Shown here: positions 26,397 through 35,322 of the stretch, piece after piece | Numbering within the stretch: the stretch's first letter is position 1 | How the letters are laid out: every line of letters starts with the position of its first letter | NCBI GenBank assembly: GCA_018780805.1 | Contig: JADMJD010000019.1 | Coordinates: 1-42,861, forward strand | DNA length: 42,861 nucleotides | Direction of reading: 5' to 3' | DNA from: Rubrivivax sp. | Lineage (GTDB): Bacteria; Pseudomonadota; Gammaproteobacteria; Burkholderiales; Burkholderiaceae_C | Program-made: the position numbers and the translations under genes | Notes under the pieces: generated by a model | Database searches by the model: none | Seen by the model: the letters and a program-made list of their open reading frames with translations, nothing else | What the model was told of the DNA's origin: nothing

Positions 26397-27035
26397 TCAT
26401 CCGGAAGTGAGCCTGTGTTCACGCGCATAGCGCAGCAAATCGATGGCGCTCCCCAGGCCGAGTTTGCTGCGGATCAGGGTCTGGACATTGGCCACCCGCT
26501 TGGCGCTGAGGTGCAGGTCCTGCGCGATGCGCTCCACCGTGTCGCCGCGTGCCAGCATCAGCAAGACCTCGAATTCGCGCGGCGACAAGGCTTCGTGCGG
26601 CGGCCGTGCGGCGGGCTTGTCGGCCGCCGCCTGCAGGTCGGGTGACAACACCGTGGCGCCGGCCGCCACCCGGCGGATGGCATCTGCCAGCAACGCCGGG
26701 TCGCTGCTCTTGGTGACGAAGCCATGGGCCCCGGCCGCCAGCGCCTGGGCCAGCATGGGCGGGCTGTCGTGCATGCTGCACACCAGCAGCGCCAGTGGCG
26801 GGTGGCGCAAGCGCAGGCGGCGCATCAGGTCAAAGCCGCTGCGTCCCGGCATCGACAGGTCCAGCACCAGCACGTCGGCCGGGCAGGGGCTGGGCTGCAG
26901 CGCGGCGTAGGCGCTGTCGGCATCGGCGTGGCTGCCCACCACCTGCAGGTCGTCCTCGAGTGCCAGCAGGCGCGCAGTGCCGGCGCGCACCATCGCATGG
27001 TCATCCACCAGCATCACGCGGATCGTCGGTCTCAT
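26397..27035 (-). CDS. NarL/FixJ-family response regulator of the quinoprotein locus
   Basis: A 212-residue regulator with receiver motifs D11-D12, acceptor D59 (LVLDLSMPGRSG) and a lysine in VTKSSD, then a LuxR-type helix-turn-helix (LSPREFEVLLMLARG; HLSAKRVANVQTLIRSKL). The ATG at 27035 overlaps the stop of the kinase gene (ATGA), so the two are coupled. Comparable pairs (MoxXY, PedR2/PedS2, ErbR) control PQQ alcohol dehydrogenases in other proteobacteria, and its position between two parts of the alcohol-oxidation locus suggests the same. It ends 81 bases from the convergent TctC gene; the gap has only a short GGGG-T-CCCC repeat. Confidence 0.9.
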   Translation of the reverse strand: MRPTIRVMLVDDHAMVRAGTARLLALEDDLQVVGSHADADSAYAALQPSPCPADVLVLDLSMPGRSGFDLMRRLRLRHPPLALLVCSMHDSPPMLAQALAAGAHGFVTKSSDPALLADAIRRVAAGATVLSPDLQAAADKPAARPPHEALSPREFEVLLMLARGDTVERIAQDLHLSAKRVANVQTLIRSKLGLGSAIDLLRYAREHRLTSG

Positions 27036-28390
27036 GGTGCCGCATTGTCGGGCGGTGGCCACAGCGTGGCCCGCAGGCCAAGGCCGGGGCACGCGTCGAA
27101 CCACTGCAAGTCGCCACCAAAGGCCCAGACCCGCTCGCGCACACCAGCCAGGCCGCTGCCGCGCGCCAGCGCCGCCGCCGGGTCGGGCAGGCCGATGCCG
27201 TCGTCCTGCAGCAGCCAGTGCAATGCCGTGCCTTCACGCCACACCCGCAGCCGGGCGTGCTGCGCCTGCGCATGGCGGCCGATGTTGGTGAGGCCCTCCT
27301 GGCTGATGCGGTAGACGGCCAGCAGCAGGGTTTGCGGCAGGGCCGAGGTGCCAGGTTCGCAATCCAGTTGCACGGACAAGCCCCGCTGAGCGGCGGCCAG
27401 GGTTTGCAGCAGCTCTTGCAGGCGCTGCGGCGGAACCCAGGTGTCGCTGCGTGGTGCCAGGCGGGCCAGCAGCGCACGCACCTCCTGCTGCGCTGCATCG
27501 GCCTGCAGGGCCAGGCCCTGGGCCAGAGCCGCGGCGTCGCCCTGCAGCTGCCGCTGCAGCACCGTGGCGTCCAGCCGCAAAGCCGTCAGGCGCTGGCCGA
27601 GTTCGTCGTGCAGCTCCTGCGCCAGGTGTCGACGTTCATCTTCCTGCAGCGTGTGCAGGCGCTGGGCCAGCAGCCGGCGCTGCGCTGCAGCGCTCTGCAA
27701 GGCCTGGTCAAGCTCGCGCAGGCCGTCGACGATGGCTTGCAGCTCGTGCACCGGCATCGCAGGCAACCGTGCAGCAGCGTCGGCCTCACCGGCGCGCAGG
27801 CGGGCAATGGCCTGCAGCAAGGCCTGCATCGGCTGCAGGGCGCGCCGCAGCTGCCAGGCCATCAGCACCAGCAGCAGGGCGGCCCCGGCAGCCAGCACGG
27901 CCAGGGTCTGCAGCAGGCTGGCCACAGCCTCGCGGCGCTCGCTGTCGGGGGTGGGGCTCAGCACCAGGGTCCAGACGCTGCCGTCCGGGCGCGGCAACTG
28001 CCACGCCAAGGGCGGGGGTTCATTGCTGCGGTACCAGCGGCGGTGCAGGTCCACCAGCCACTCGATGGGTGCGCTGGCGGCCGCGGGTGCACGCCGGCCC
28101 AGTTGCAGTCGGCCGTCGGCGTCACGCAAGCTCAACGCCAGGTGGCGCAGCGGTGTGTCGTCGGACTGCGCGCGCAGGGCCTGCACCAGCGCGGCATCGT
28201 CCAGGCTTGCCGCCTGGACCAGCCGCTGCAGTGCGGTGGCCAGCGCCATCGCGGCCTGCATCTCGTCCTCGATGTCTTCACCGGCCCGCCAGAGGCCCAC
28301 CAGCGTGGCCAGCAGCAACGCCCCCAGGGACACGGCGGCGCTGCCGCGCAGCAGCAGGCGCGGCAGGTCAAGGGGGCGGGTGAGGTGCAT
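27032..28390 (-). CDS. Membrane sensor histidine kinase (NarX/MoxY-type)
   Basis: A 452-residue kinase with membrane helices at about 11-34 and 158-180 and a periplasmic sensor of about 120 residues between them. A HAMP-like linker and a HisKA_3 domain follow, with H261 in LAQELHDELGQRLTAL, then a HATPase domain (N-box EGLTNIGRHA, DDGIGL, GSGLAGVRERV). All catalytic motifs are intact. The periplasmic sensor could read a signal such as an alcohol, PQQ or metal; this is not visible in the sequence. It is divergent from the second TonB receptor gene across an 80-base gap holding a sigma-54 promoter. The ATG at 28390 gives the natural start before the first helix. Confidence 0.9.
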   Translation of the reverse strand: MHLTRPLDLPRLLLRGSAAVSLGALLLATLVGLWRAGEDIEDEMQAAMALATALQRLVQAASLDDAALVQALRAQSDDTPLRHLALSLRDADGRLQLGRRAPAAASAPIEWLVDLHRRWYRSNEPPPLAWQLPRPDGSVWTLVLSPTPDSERREAVASLLQTLAVLAAGAALLLVLMAWQLRRALQPMQALLQAIARLRAGEADAAARLPAMPVHELQAIVDGLRELDQALQSAAAQRRLLAQRLHTLQEDERRHLAQELHDELGQRLTALRLDATVLQRQLQGDAAALAQGLALQADAAQQEVRALLARLAPRSDTWVPPQRLQELLQTLAAAQRGLSVQLDCEPGTSALPQTLLLAVYRISQEGLTNIGRHAQAQHARLRVWREGTALHWLLQDDGIGLPDPAAALARGSGLAGVRERVWAFGGDLQWFDACPGLGLRATLWPPPDNAAP

Positions 28391-28415
28391 GGTCGGGAGA
28401 TTTTCCCGCTTGGCA

Positions 28416-28430
28416 TGGCATGGGCGTTGC
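28416..28430 (+). promoter_or_regulatory. Sigma-54 promoter for the second TonB receptor
   Basis: TGGCATG-GGCG-TTGC matches TGGCACG-N4-TTGCW with one core difference and exact 10-base GG-to-GC spacing. The -24 element is identical to that of the pedF promoter. The transcript would begin near 28442, leaving a leader of about 29 bases that includes the AAGAGGAG ribosome site of the receptor gene. Confidence 0.78.
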
Positions 28431-28470
28431 GGACCGCTGGGGTGTTGAACCAAACCAAGAGGAGACCACC

Positions 28471-30726
28471 ATGCGCCGATGCCCGCCCGCCCTGAAAACC
28501 CTGACACCGTTGGCCTTGGCCTGCTGGGTCGGCAGTGTTCTGGCCCAAACACCACCCCCACAGGTCATCGAGGTGATCGGCACTGCACCGTTGCCAGGCC
28601 AGGGTGTGGACCGGGACCTGTTGCCCTATGTGACGCAGTTGATACGCCGCCGTGACATCGACCTTGCCCAGACGGAACACACGGGCGATCTCCTGGCACG
28701 CCGCGCGGCGGGTGTGCAGGTGAACGACGTGCAGGGCAGCCCATTCCAGGGCGACCTGACGTACCGGGGTTTCCGCGCGTCGGGCCTGCTGGGCGCGGCG
28801 CAGGGCTTGTCGGTCTACCTGGACGGGGTGCGCATCAACGAAGCTTTTGGCGACGTCGTCAACTGGGACTTGCTGCCCGAGTTTGCGCTGGACAGCATCG
28901 CTCTGGTGCCGGGCGCCAACCCGGCCTTCGGCCTCAACACGCTGGGGGGCGCCGTGGTGCTGAACACGGTGGATGGCCGCAGTGCAACCGGCTGGCACAG
29001 TGAACTGCGTGGCGGCAGCTTTGGCCGCCAGCACCTGAACCTGGCCCACGGCGGTGCGGCGGGGGACTGGCAGCACTACCTGGGCGTGGGCCTGTTCGAC
29101 GAAAACGGCTGGCGCGACCACTCGGCTGGCCACCTGGGCACCGTGCTGGCCAAGGTGGGCCGGCGCAGCGACAGCGGCGAATTGGGCGTCACGCTGCTGG
29201 CTGGCCGCAGCCGCCTGGTGGGCAATGGGCTGGTGCCGCTCTTCACCTTTGACGAACCCGATGACCGCGTGGCGGACCTGGGCGAGCGCGATCGCGCAGC
29301 GGTCTACACCCACCCCGACCTGACGCGCAACCGCGTGACGCAGCTCAGCGGGCGCTGGCGCCACACCCTGAACGCAGACACCACGCTGGAAGCCCTGGTC
29401 TACAGCCGCCGCGCCCGCCGCGAGACCGTCAACGGTGACGAAGCCGAGGAGGCGAGCGCGAACAGCAACGCATCGTTCAACCGCACGGCCACACAGCAAC
29501 GGGGCCAGGGCCTGGCCCTGGGCTGGTCTTCGCGCACGGGTGCGCACCAGTGGCAGCTGGGCCTGAACCTGGACCAAGCGCGCGTGGCTTACGAGCAGAC
29601 GGAGCAGGAAGGGGTCTTCGATGCCAGCCGGGGTGTGTTGCCCCTGGCCGACGAAGACCCCGAACTCAGCGCCGCGGTGCAGGGCAAGACCCGCAGCCTG
29701 GGCCTGCACGCGAGCGACACCTGGCGCCTGGCGGCGGGCACCCACCTGACCGGCACACTGCGCTACAACGATGCCAGCGTGAGCAACCAGCTCACCAGCG
29801 TGGACGACGACACGGGCGAAGTTGAAGAACGACCGAACGAACGCTTCCGCTACCGCAGCTGGAACCCGGCGCTGGGCATCGCGCAGAAGATCGGCGGCGG
29901 CAGCACCTTGTTCGCCAACCTGGCGCGCAACACCCGGGTGCCGACCGTGATCGAACTCGGCTGCGCTGACCCGGACGAACCCTGCCGCCTGCCGGCCGGC
30001 CTGCAGGCCGACCCCTACCTGAAGCCCGTGCGCTCGACAACGCTGGAGGCCGGCCTGCGTTTTGGCGGCCACCAAGGCCACCGTGGTTCACTGACGCTGT
30101 TTCGCACCGACAACCGTGACGACATCCTGTTTTCCAGCATCAGCGTGACGGGGCAGCTCGGCTACTTCCGCAACTTTGCCCGCACGCACCACCAGGGCCT
30201 GGACGCCGAATGGCAGTGGCGCCAGGGCCCCTGGGACCTGGCACTGGCCTTCAGCCAGCTCGACGCCCGCTACCAGGCTGCCGGGGTGCTGCGCATCGGC
30301 GAGCGCAACGTCGAGGTTCAAGCAGGCACCCGCATCGCCGGCCTGCCACGCCAGCTGCTCAAGGCCAGCCTCGACTGGCAGGCACTGCCGGGCTGGAGCC
30401 TGGGTGCGGACATGCAGGCCGTGTCGCGCCGGGTCAGCGCTGGCAACGAAGACGGGCGCTTTGACGACGACGAAGCCGAAACGGCGGACTTCAGCGTGCC
30501 CGGTTACGCGCTGCTGAACCTGCGCGCGAGCTGGAAACCGGCGCCCCGCCTGGAGCTGTTCGCGCGGGTGAACAACGTGTTCGACCGCCGCACCGCCAGC
30601 TTTGGCGCACTGGCCGAGACCTTGTTCAACGCCGACGGCAGCTACAGCGGCAGCGAAGCCGATGCGCTGTTTGTGGCGCCGGGCGCGCCACGGTCCTTCG
30701 TCGTGGGTCTGCGCGCCCAGTTCTGA
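28471..30726 (+). CDS. TonB-dependent outer-membrane receptor (ligand unknown; cofactor or metal uptake likely)
   Basis: A 751-residue receptor: signal peptide ending near residue 25 (GSVLA-QT), plug domain (about 40-160) with QGSPFQGDLTYRGFRAS, GLSVYLDGVRINEAFGD, and FGLNTLGGAVVLNT, then a barrel ending in FVVGLRAQF. It is not close to the PqqU-like receptor at 9965; it belongs to the LTYRGFxASPLLG type of receptors whose ligands are mostly unknown. The ATG at 28471 has AAGAGGAG upstream. It is driven by a sigma-54 promoter matching that of pedF, and sits next to a predicted lanthanide-dependent dehydrogenase, so uptake of a lanthanide chelate is an attractive but unproven role. Confidence 0.88.
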   Translation: MRRCPPALKTLTPLALACWVGSVLAQTPPPQVIEVIGTAPLPGQGVDRDLLPYVTQLIRRRDIDLAQTEHTGDLLARRAAGVQVNDVQGSPFQGDLTYRGFRASGLLGAAQGLSVYLDGVRINEAFGDVVNWDLLPEFALDSIALVPGANPAFGLNTLGGAVVLNTVDGRSATGWHSELRGGSFGRQHLNLAHGGAAGDWQHYLGVGLFDENGWRDHSAGHLGTVLAKVGRRSDSGELGVTLLAGRSRLVGNGLVPLFTFDEPDDRVADLGERDRAAVYTHPDLTRNRVTQLSGRWRHTLNADTTLEALVYSRRARRETVNGDEAEEASANSNASFNRTATQQRGQGLALGWSSRTGAHQWQLGLNLDQARVAYEQTEQEGVFDASRGVLPLADEDPELSAAVQGKTRSLGLHASDTWRLAAGTHLTGTLRYNDASVSNQLTSVDDDTGEVEERPNERFRYRSWNPALGIAQKIGGGSTLFANLARNTRVPTVIELGCADPDEPCRLPAGLQADPYLKPVRSTTLEAGLRFGGHQGHRGSLTLFRTDNRDDILFSSISVTGQLGYFRNFARTHHQGLDAEWQWRQGPWDLALAFSQLDARYQAAGVLRIGERNVEVQAGTRIAGLPRQLLKASLDWQALPGWSLGADMQAVSRRVSAGNEDGRFDDDEAETADFSVPGYALLNLRASWKPAPRLELFARVNNVFDRRTASFGALAETLFNADGSYSGSEADALFVAPGAPRSFVVGLRAQF

Positions 30727-30729
30727 CCA

Positions 30730-30749
30730 CCGCTGCGAGGAGGCAGCGG
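30730..30749. terminator. Hairpin between convergent genes
   Basis: CCGCTGC, a 6-base loop and GCAGCGG form a 7-bp stem filling almost the whole 24-base gap between the TonB receptor and the convergent small gene. There is no T-run on either strand, so it would be a weak or factor-assisted two-way terminator. Confidence 0.5.
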
Positions 30750-30750
30750 G

Positions 30751-31329
30751 TCACTCGATCGTCAGGCGCTCGAACCAGCGCACCCCGGCCGGCATGTCGT
30801 CGCGCAGCGCGGGGCGGAACGGCGGACCGGGTTTGTCGGGCGGTGCGCCGATGCGGTTCAGGTCCACCGCCTGCGGCGTGCCGACCCAACCTTGGCCACT
30901 GGGGCGCAGTTGCCAGTACACGCCGTTCCAGAGCTTGGCGCCGAACTCACTCGGTGTCTTGAACATGAACAGCAGGCTGTGTTCCAGCCAGGCCACGTCG
31001 GTGCCCGTGACCGTGCCGGGCTGTGCGTAGGGGTAGGGCACGTGGCACAGGATCTCGCTGCCGCCGGGCAGGCACTTGAACTCGCGCATCGACAGGAAAT
31101 GGTCCGTGAACGCGCTGTGGTCCATGCTCAGCACGAAGCGGGTACTGCCCTCGGCCGTGGGGGCCAGGCGCAGCTGTGCGATCAACACGCGGCTGCCGTC
31201 GCGCGCATGCAGGTGCACCTGGCGTGTGCTCTCCTGCGCCGATGCGACGTGCGCCCACAGGCAGGCCGCCAGCAACAAAACGGGGCTGCCCCCCGGCAGC
31301 CCCTGCAGCCAGCGTCGTCGGCCGCTCAC
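30751..31329 (-). CDS. Exported protein of unknown function coupled to pedH
   Basis: A 192-residue protein with an N-terminal hydrophobic export segment ([17 protein letters not shown], cleavage before QES). The mature part is beta-rich with two cysteines close together ([18 protein letters not shown]), likely a disulfide. It has the pattern [17 protein letters not shown] at its start and [13 protein letters not shown] at its end. I do not recognise the family by name. It starts at a GTG that overlaps the pedH stop codon (GTGA), so it is made together with the dehydrogenase and probably helps it in the periplasm, for example in assembly or electron transfer. A longer reading upstream would lie inside pedH and is not supported. 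Confidence 0.75.
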   Translation of the reverse strand: MSGRRRWLQGLPGGSPVLLLAACLWAHVASAQESTRQVHLHARDGSRVLIAQLRLAPTAEGSTRFVLSMDHSAFTDHFLSMREFKCLPGGSEILCHVPYPYAQPGTVTGTDVAWLEHSLLFMFKTPSEFGAKLWNGVYWQLRPSGQGWVGTPQAVDLNRIGAPPDKPGPPFRPALRDDMPAGVRWFERLTIE

Positions 31330-33074
31330 TTCAAGAGTTTGAAGACCCAGACCGAACCGCCCTGTTCGAGGTAGTTGACCTTCTTGGCCACGTCCCCGCC
31401 CCACAGCGGCACGGCACCGCCCCAGCCGGAGACCACGGCCACGTACTGCTCACCCTTGTCGTCCCAGGTCACGGGCGGGGCCACGACACCCGAGCCGGTC
31501 TGGAACTTCCACAGGATCTTGCCGGTCCTGGCGTCTGCCGCCTGCAGGAAACCTTCGGGTGTGCCCCACCAGACCAGGTTGCCGCCGGTGGTCAGCACGC
31601 CGCCCCACAGCGGCGCGTTGTTGGGCGCTTCCCAGACGATCTTGCCGGTCTTCGGGTCGACCGCACGCAACGCGCCGATGGGGCCGTCGTTGAGTGTCTT
31701 GATCGTGAAACCGGCGCCCAGGTAGGCTGCGCCCTTTTTGTAGGTGATGGGTTCGTTCCAGATCTCCATGCCCCACTCGTTGGCCGGCACGTAGAAGAGT
31801 TTGGTGTCCGGGCTGTAGGCCATCGGCATCTGGTTCTTGCCGCCCAGGAAGGAAGGGGCCGAGAAGACCACGTTGCCCTTCTTCGCGTCGGCACCGGCGG
31901 TGGGGTCGCCCGGGCGGTTCTCCGGCACGAAATTCGGGCGGCCGGTCTTCAGGTCGATGCCGGTGGCCCAGGTGATCTTCTTGACGAAGGGGAAGGCGTT
32001 GACCAGCTGCCCGGTCTTGGCGTCGTTGACGTAGAAGAAGCCGTTGCGGTCGGCCTTGCCGCCCAGCACCTTGCCGGCTTCGTCGTAGGTGATGAACTCG
32101 TTCACCCCGTCGTAGTCCCAGCCGTCGTTGGGCGTGTTCTGGTAATGCCAGACGATCTGCCCGGTCTTGATGTCCAGCGCGACGGTGGACGTGGAGTACA
32201 GGTTGTCGCCCTTGCGCAAATGGCTGTTCCACGGCGCCGGGTTGCCGGTGCCGAAATAGGCCAGGCCGGTCTTGGGGTTGTAGGTGCCGCCCAGCCAGGT
32301 GGCCGAGCCACCGGTTTTCCACAGGTCACCCGGCCAGGTCTTGCCGGCGGTGCCGGAGATGCCGTTTTCGGTCTTGTTGCCGGCCTTGTCGAACTTGTAG
32401 CCCATGTGGCCTTCGACCACCGGGCGGGTCCAGACCATCTGGCCGGTCTTGGGGTCGCGGGCCTCGACGCGGCCGACGACGCCGAACTCGCCGCCCGACA
32501 CACCCGTGAGCAGCAGGCCACCGGCGATCAGCGGTGCGGCGCTGGCGCTGTAGCCGGCGGCGTAGTCGTCGATCTTTTCCTTCCAGACCACGTCGCCGGT
32601 TTTCTGGTCCAGTGCGACGATCTGCGCGTCCAGCGTGGCAAAAATGACCAGGTTGTCGTACAGCGCCGCGCCGCGGTTGATCACGTCGCAGCAGGGCATG
32701 ATGCCGTCGGGCAGGCGGTGTTCGTACTTCCAGAGCTTGGTGCCGGTCTTGGCGTCGATGGCCCAGATGCGGGAGTACGAACCCGTCACGTACATCACGC
32801 CGTTGTGGATCAGCGGCTGCGATTCCTGGCCGCGCTGTTTTTCGCCGCCGAAGGAAAACGACCAGGCCGGCACCAGGCGGCCGATGGTCTGGGCGTTGAT
32901 CTGCTTCAGCGGTGAATAACGCTGGCCTTGCTGGCCGATGCCCCAGGACAGCACGTCGCCGGTGGTCTTGGCATCGTCGTCGATCATCTTGTCGGTGACG
33001 GCCGCTTGCGCGGTCTGGGCGGCCATGGACGCCGCCGCGGCGGCGATCAAGAGGCTGGGCAATCGGGTGCGCAT
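31326..33074 (-). CDS. pedH: PQQ-dependent alcohol dehydrogenase, PedH-type, predicted lanthanide-dependent
   Basis: A 582-residue periplasmic quinoprotein (signal peptide about 1-25) with the eight-bladed propeller repeats [27 protein letters not shown] and so on. PQQ site features are the vicinal cysteines C128-C129 (PCCD), E196 (GGEFG), N278 (GTGNPAPWN) and catalytic D320. Two residues later D322 (GWDYDGVNE) supplies the extra aspartate found in lanthanide-dependent enzymes (XoxF, PedH); calcium enzymes such as MxaF and ExaA have Ala there. The sequence resembles P. putida PedH along its length. It oxidises alcohols and aldehydes and would pass electrons to PedF. The ATG at 33074 has AGGAGA upstream. 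A weak sigma-54-like site lies about 80-95 bases upstream. Confidence 0.9.
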   Translation of the reverse strand: MRTRLPSLLIAAAAASMAAQTAQAAVTDKMIDDDAKTTGDVLSWGIGQQGQRYSPLKQINAQTIGRLVPAWSFSFGGEKQRGQESQPLIHNGVMYVTGSYSRIWAIDAKTGTKLWKYEHRLPDGIMPCCDVINRGAALYDNLVIFATLDAQIVALDQKTGDVVWKEKIDDYAAGYSASAAPLIAGGLLLTGVSGGEFGVVGRVEARDPKTGQMVWTRPVVEGHMGYKFDKAGNKTENGISGTAGKTWPGDLWKTGGSATWLGGTYNPKTGLAYFGTGNPAPWNSHLRKGDNLYSTSTVALDIKTGQIVWHYQNTPNDGWDYDGVNEFITYDEAGKVLGGKADRNGFFYVNDAKTGQLVNAFPFVKKITWATGIDLKTGRPNFVPENRPGDPTAGADAKKGNVVFSAPSFLGGKNQMPMAYSPDTKLFYVPANEWGMEIWNEPITYKKGAAYLGAGFTIKTLNDGPIGALRAVDPKTGKIVWEAPNNAPLWGGVLTTGGNLVWWGTPEGFLQAADARTGKILWKFQTGSGVVAPPVTWDDKGEQYVAVVSGWGGAVPLWGGDVAKKVNYLEQGGSVWVFKLLK

Positions 33075-33153
33075 GGGGTGGTCTCCTGTGTCCTGTGCTG
33101 GGCTGCGGCGGGAGGAATTCCCGTCTCCTTCGAACGGGGCGAAAGGTACCGCT

Positions 33154-33168
33154 GCAGCCAAAACACCG
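33154..33168 (-). promoter_or_regulatory. Weak sigma-54-like site before pedH
   Basis: The minus strand reads CGGTGTT-TTGG-CTGC followed by A. GG and GC are 10 bases apart and the degenerate consensus TGGYRYR-N4-TTGCW is met at GGYRY and TGCW, but three other core positions differ. A transcript from here would start near 33142, about 68 bases before the ATG. It is listed because the other sigma-54 promoters of the locus are nearby. Confidence 0.3.
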
Positions 33169-33178
33169 AACGAGAGGG

Positions 33179-34405
33179 CTAACCCTGTGGCATTGCTCCA
33201 GGCTTGAACGCCGTCCGGTGACAGTCTGTTGCGGCCAGCACCGCCACCAGGGCCTGCAGGCTGTCCAGGTTGTGCACCGGCAGGAACTGGTCCACGTGCG
33301 GCAGCATGGCCTTGATGCCGCCGGCACGCGGCTGGAACTGCTCGAAGCGCAGCAGCGGGTTCAGCCAGATCAGGCGCCGGCAGCTCTTGTGCAGGCGCTC
33401 CATCTCGAAGGCCAGCGCGTCGGTGTCGCCATGTTCCAGCCCGTCGGACACCAGCAGCAGCGTGGCGTTGCCCGGCAGCACCCGGCGCGCCCAGCGGTGG
33501 TTGAACTGCTGCAGGCACTCGGTGATGCGTGTGCCACCCGACCAGTCCTGCACGCTGCGCACCACCTCGGCCACGGCCAGGTCCGGGTCGCGGCTCTTCA
33601 GCTGGCGCGTGGTGCGCGTCAGGCGGGTGCCGAAGACAAAACTCTCCACCCGCGCGTCGGCATGGCCCAGCGCGTGCGCAAAGTGCAGCAGCATGCGCGA
33701 GTAGCGGCTCATCGAGCCGGAGATGTCGGCCAGCAGCACCAGCGGCGCCGGCTGCGTGCGGCGGGTGCGCCAGCGCAGGTCCCACAGCTCACCCCCGTGG
33801 CGCGCCATGCCGGCCAGCGTGCTGCGCCAGTCCACGCGGTCCGGGCGTGTGGCGGCGCGGGTGCGGCGGCTGGGCAGCGGCTCGAAGACCAGCTTCATCT
33901 GCGCCAGCAGGCGCTGCGCCGCGCGCCATTCTTCCGGCGTCATGGTCTCGAAGTCGGCCTTCTGCAGCAGCTCGCGCTGGTTCCAGCTGAGCGTGGCTTC
34001 GAGTTCCAGTTCTTCTTCGGCGGGTTCTTCGGGCGGGCGCTGCGGCGGGTTGGGGAACAGTGCCGCGGCCAGGCGCCGGTTCTCCGGCACCGGCGGCGTG
34101 CCGTCCTTGGCCTGCACCTTGGGCAGCAGCAGCGCGCGCATGCGGCCTTGCAGGTCGGGGTCGCGCCAGAAGAGCTCAAACGCCTGGTCGAACAGCGCCC
34201 GGTGTTCGGCGCGGTCCAGCAGGCAGGCGCACAACACGGCGTGGAAGTCGGTGCGGGATGCCAGGCCGGCGACCTGCAGCGCCTGCAGCGCCACGGCCAC
34301 ACGGTCGGTGCCGACCGGCATGCCCGCATGCCGCAGCACGCGGGCGAAGTGCATCACGTTCTCCGCCAGGTGGCCGGGGCCGGCGGCGAAGGGGAGTGCA
34401 CTCAC
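33179..34405 (-). CDS. VWA-domain protein, CoxE-like
   Basis: A 408-residue cytoplasmic protein. The C-terminal half is a von Willebrand A domain with an intact metal site ([15 protein letters not shown], and later [12 protein letters not shown]); the N-terminal half is helical with an acidic stretch ([14 protein letters not shown]). In Oligotropha carboxidovorans CoxE works with the ATPase CoxD in assembling the metal centre of CO dehydrogenase. The gene starts at a GTG overlapping the end of the ATPase gene (GTGAGTGCA), so the pair is coupled. It is the last gene of the five-gene hydroxylase operon, 105 bases before the pedH start. Confidence 0.87.
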   Translation of the reverse strand: MSALPFAAGPGHLAENVMHFARVLRHAGMPVGTDRVAVALQALQVAGLASRTDFHAVLCACLLDRAEHRALFDQAFELFWRDPDLQGRMRALLLPKVQAKDGTPPVPENRRLAAALFPNPPQRPPEEPAEEELELEATLSWNQRELLQKADFETMTPEEWRAAQRLLAQMKLVFEPLPSRRTRAATRPDRVDWRSTLAGMARHGGELWDLRWRTRRTQPAPLVLLADISGSMSRYSRMLLHFAHALGHADARVESFVFGTRLTRTTRQLKSRDPDLAVAEVVRSVQDWSGGTRITECLQQFNHRWARRVLPGNATLLLVSDGLEHGDTDALAFEMERLHKSCRRLIWLNPLLRFEQFQPRAGGIKAMLPHVDQFLPVHNLDSLQALVAVLAATDCHRTAFKPGAMPQG

Positions 34406-35322
34406 ACCGGTGCGGTGCGCAGCCCTGCGAGCAGCCGCGCCGCCTCGCCGCCCTGCATGCGGGCGATGTCGTCCTGGTACTTCAGCAGCACACCCAGGGT
34501 GTCGGCCACGACCTGGGGATCGAGCACGATGGCGTCCAGCTGCATCAGCGCACGCGTCCACTCGATGGTCTCGGCGATGCCGGGCAGCTTGTAGAGCTCG
34601 GCCCCCCGCAGCGCCTGCACAAAGGCCACGATCTGCGCCGCGAGTGCATCGCCCACGCCGGGCACACGCTGCGCCAGGATCTGGCGCTCGCGTTCGGCAT
34701 CGGGGAAGCCCACCCAGTGGTACAGGCAGCGCCGTTTGACGGCGTCGTGCACCTCGCGTGTGCGGTTGCTGGTGAGGATGACGATGGGCGGGTGCACCGC
34801 CTTCACCGTGCCCAGCTCGGGGATGGTGATCTGGTAATCGGCCAGCACTTCCAGCAGGAAGGCCTCGAAGGGTTCGTCGGCGCGGTCGAGTTCGTCGATC
34901 AGCAGCACGGGGGCCACATGCCGCTTGGGGTCGATGGCCTGCAGCAGCGCACGCGCGGTCAGGAACTTGTCGCTGAACAGCTCCGACGCCAGCGCCTCGC
35001 GCGACACGTTGTCGCGTTCGGCCAGCCGGATCTCCATCATCTGGCGGCCGTAGTTCCACTCGTAGGCGGCACCAGCCAGGTCCAGGCCCTCGTAACACTG
35101 CAGCCGGATCAGCGGCCGGCCCAGCATCGCGGCCAGCGTGCGCGCGATCTCGGTCTTGCCGGTGCCGGGTTCGCCTTCCAGCAGCAGTGGGCGCTGCAGC
35201 TTCAGCGCCAGGTAGACGACCGTGGCGAGCTGCCGATCGCTGACGTAGCCCTGTGCGAGCAGCCCCGCCAGCGTGTCGTCGATGGAGCCGGGCAGTTCAG
35301 CCTGTTCAGCCAACAACGGCAC
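34402..35322 (-). CDS. MoxR-family AAA ATPase, CoxD-like
   Basis: A 306-residue ATPase with Walker A GEPGTGKTE (about 49-57), Walker B VLLIDELDRADE, sensor-1 TSNRTREVHDA and an arginine-finger region VKRRCLYHW. MoxR proteins act as metal-centre assembly chaperones with VWA partners; CoxD is needed to build the active site of CO dehydrogenase. It lies between the FAD subunit gene and the VWA gene. The start is probably the GTG at 35322, giving a 17-base overlap with the FAD subunit gene; TTG codons two or three positions later are alternatives. Confidence 0.88.
   Translation of the reverse strand: MPLLAEQAELPGSIDDTLAGLLAQGYVSDRQLATVVYLALKLQRPLLLEGEPGTGKTEIARTLAAMLGRPLIRLQCYEGLDLAGAAYEWNYGRQMMEIRLAERDNVSREALASELFSDKFLTARALLQAIDPKRHVAPVLLIDELDRADEPFEAFLLEVLADYQITIPELGTVKAVHPPIVILTSNRTREVHDAVKRRCLYHWVGFPDAERERQILAQRVPGVGDALAAQIVAFVQALRGAELYKLPGIAETIEWTRALMQLDAIVLDPQVVADTLGVLLKYQDDIARMQGGEAARLLAGLRTAPV

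Noticed and set aside
28300..28330. GTGGCCAG...CAGGGACA as an activator site for the second TonB receptor
   Set aside because: Several mismatches and a 12-base rather than 14-base spacer, within coding sequence; not distinguishable from chance.
33109..33123. CGGGA-N5-TCCCG inverted repeat before pedH
   Set aside because: Short arms, no second copy in the locus; not enough to call an operator.
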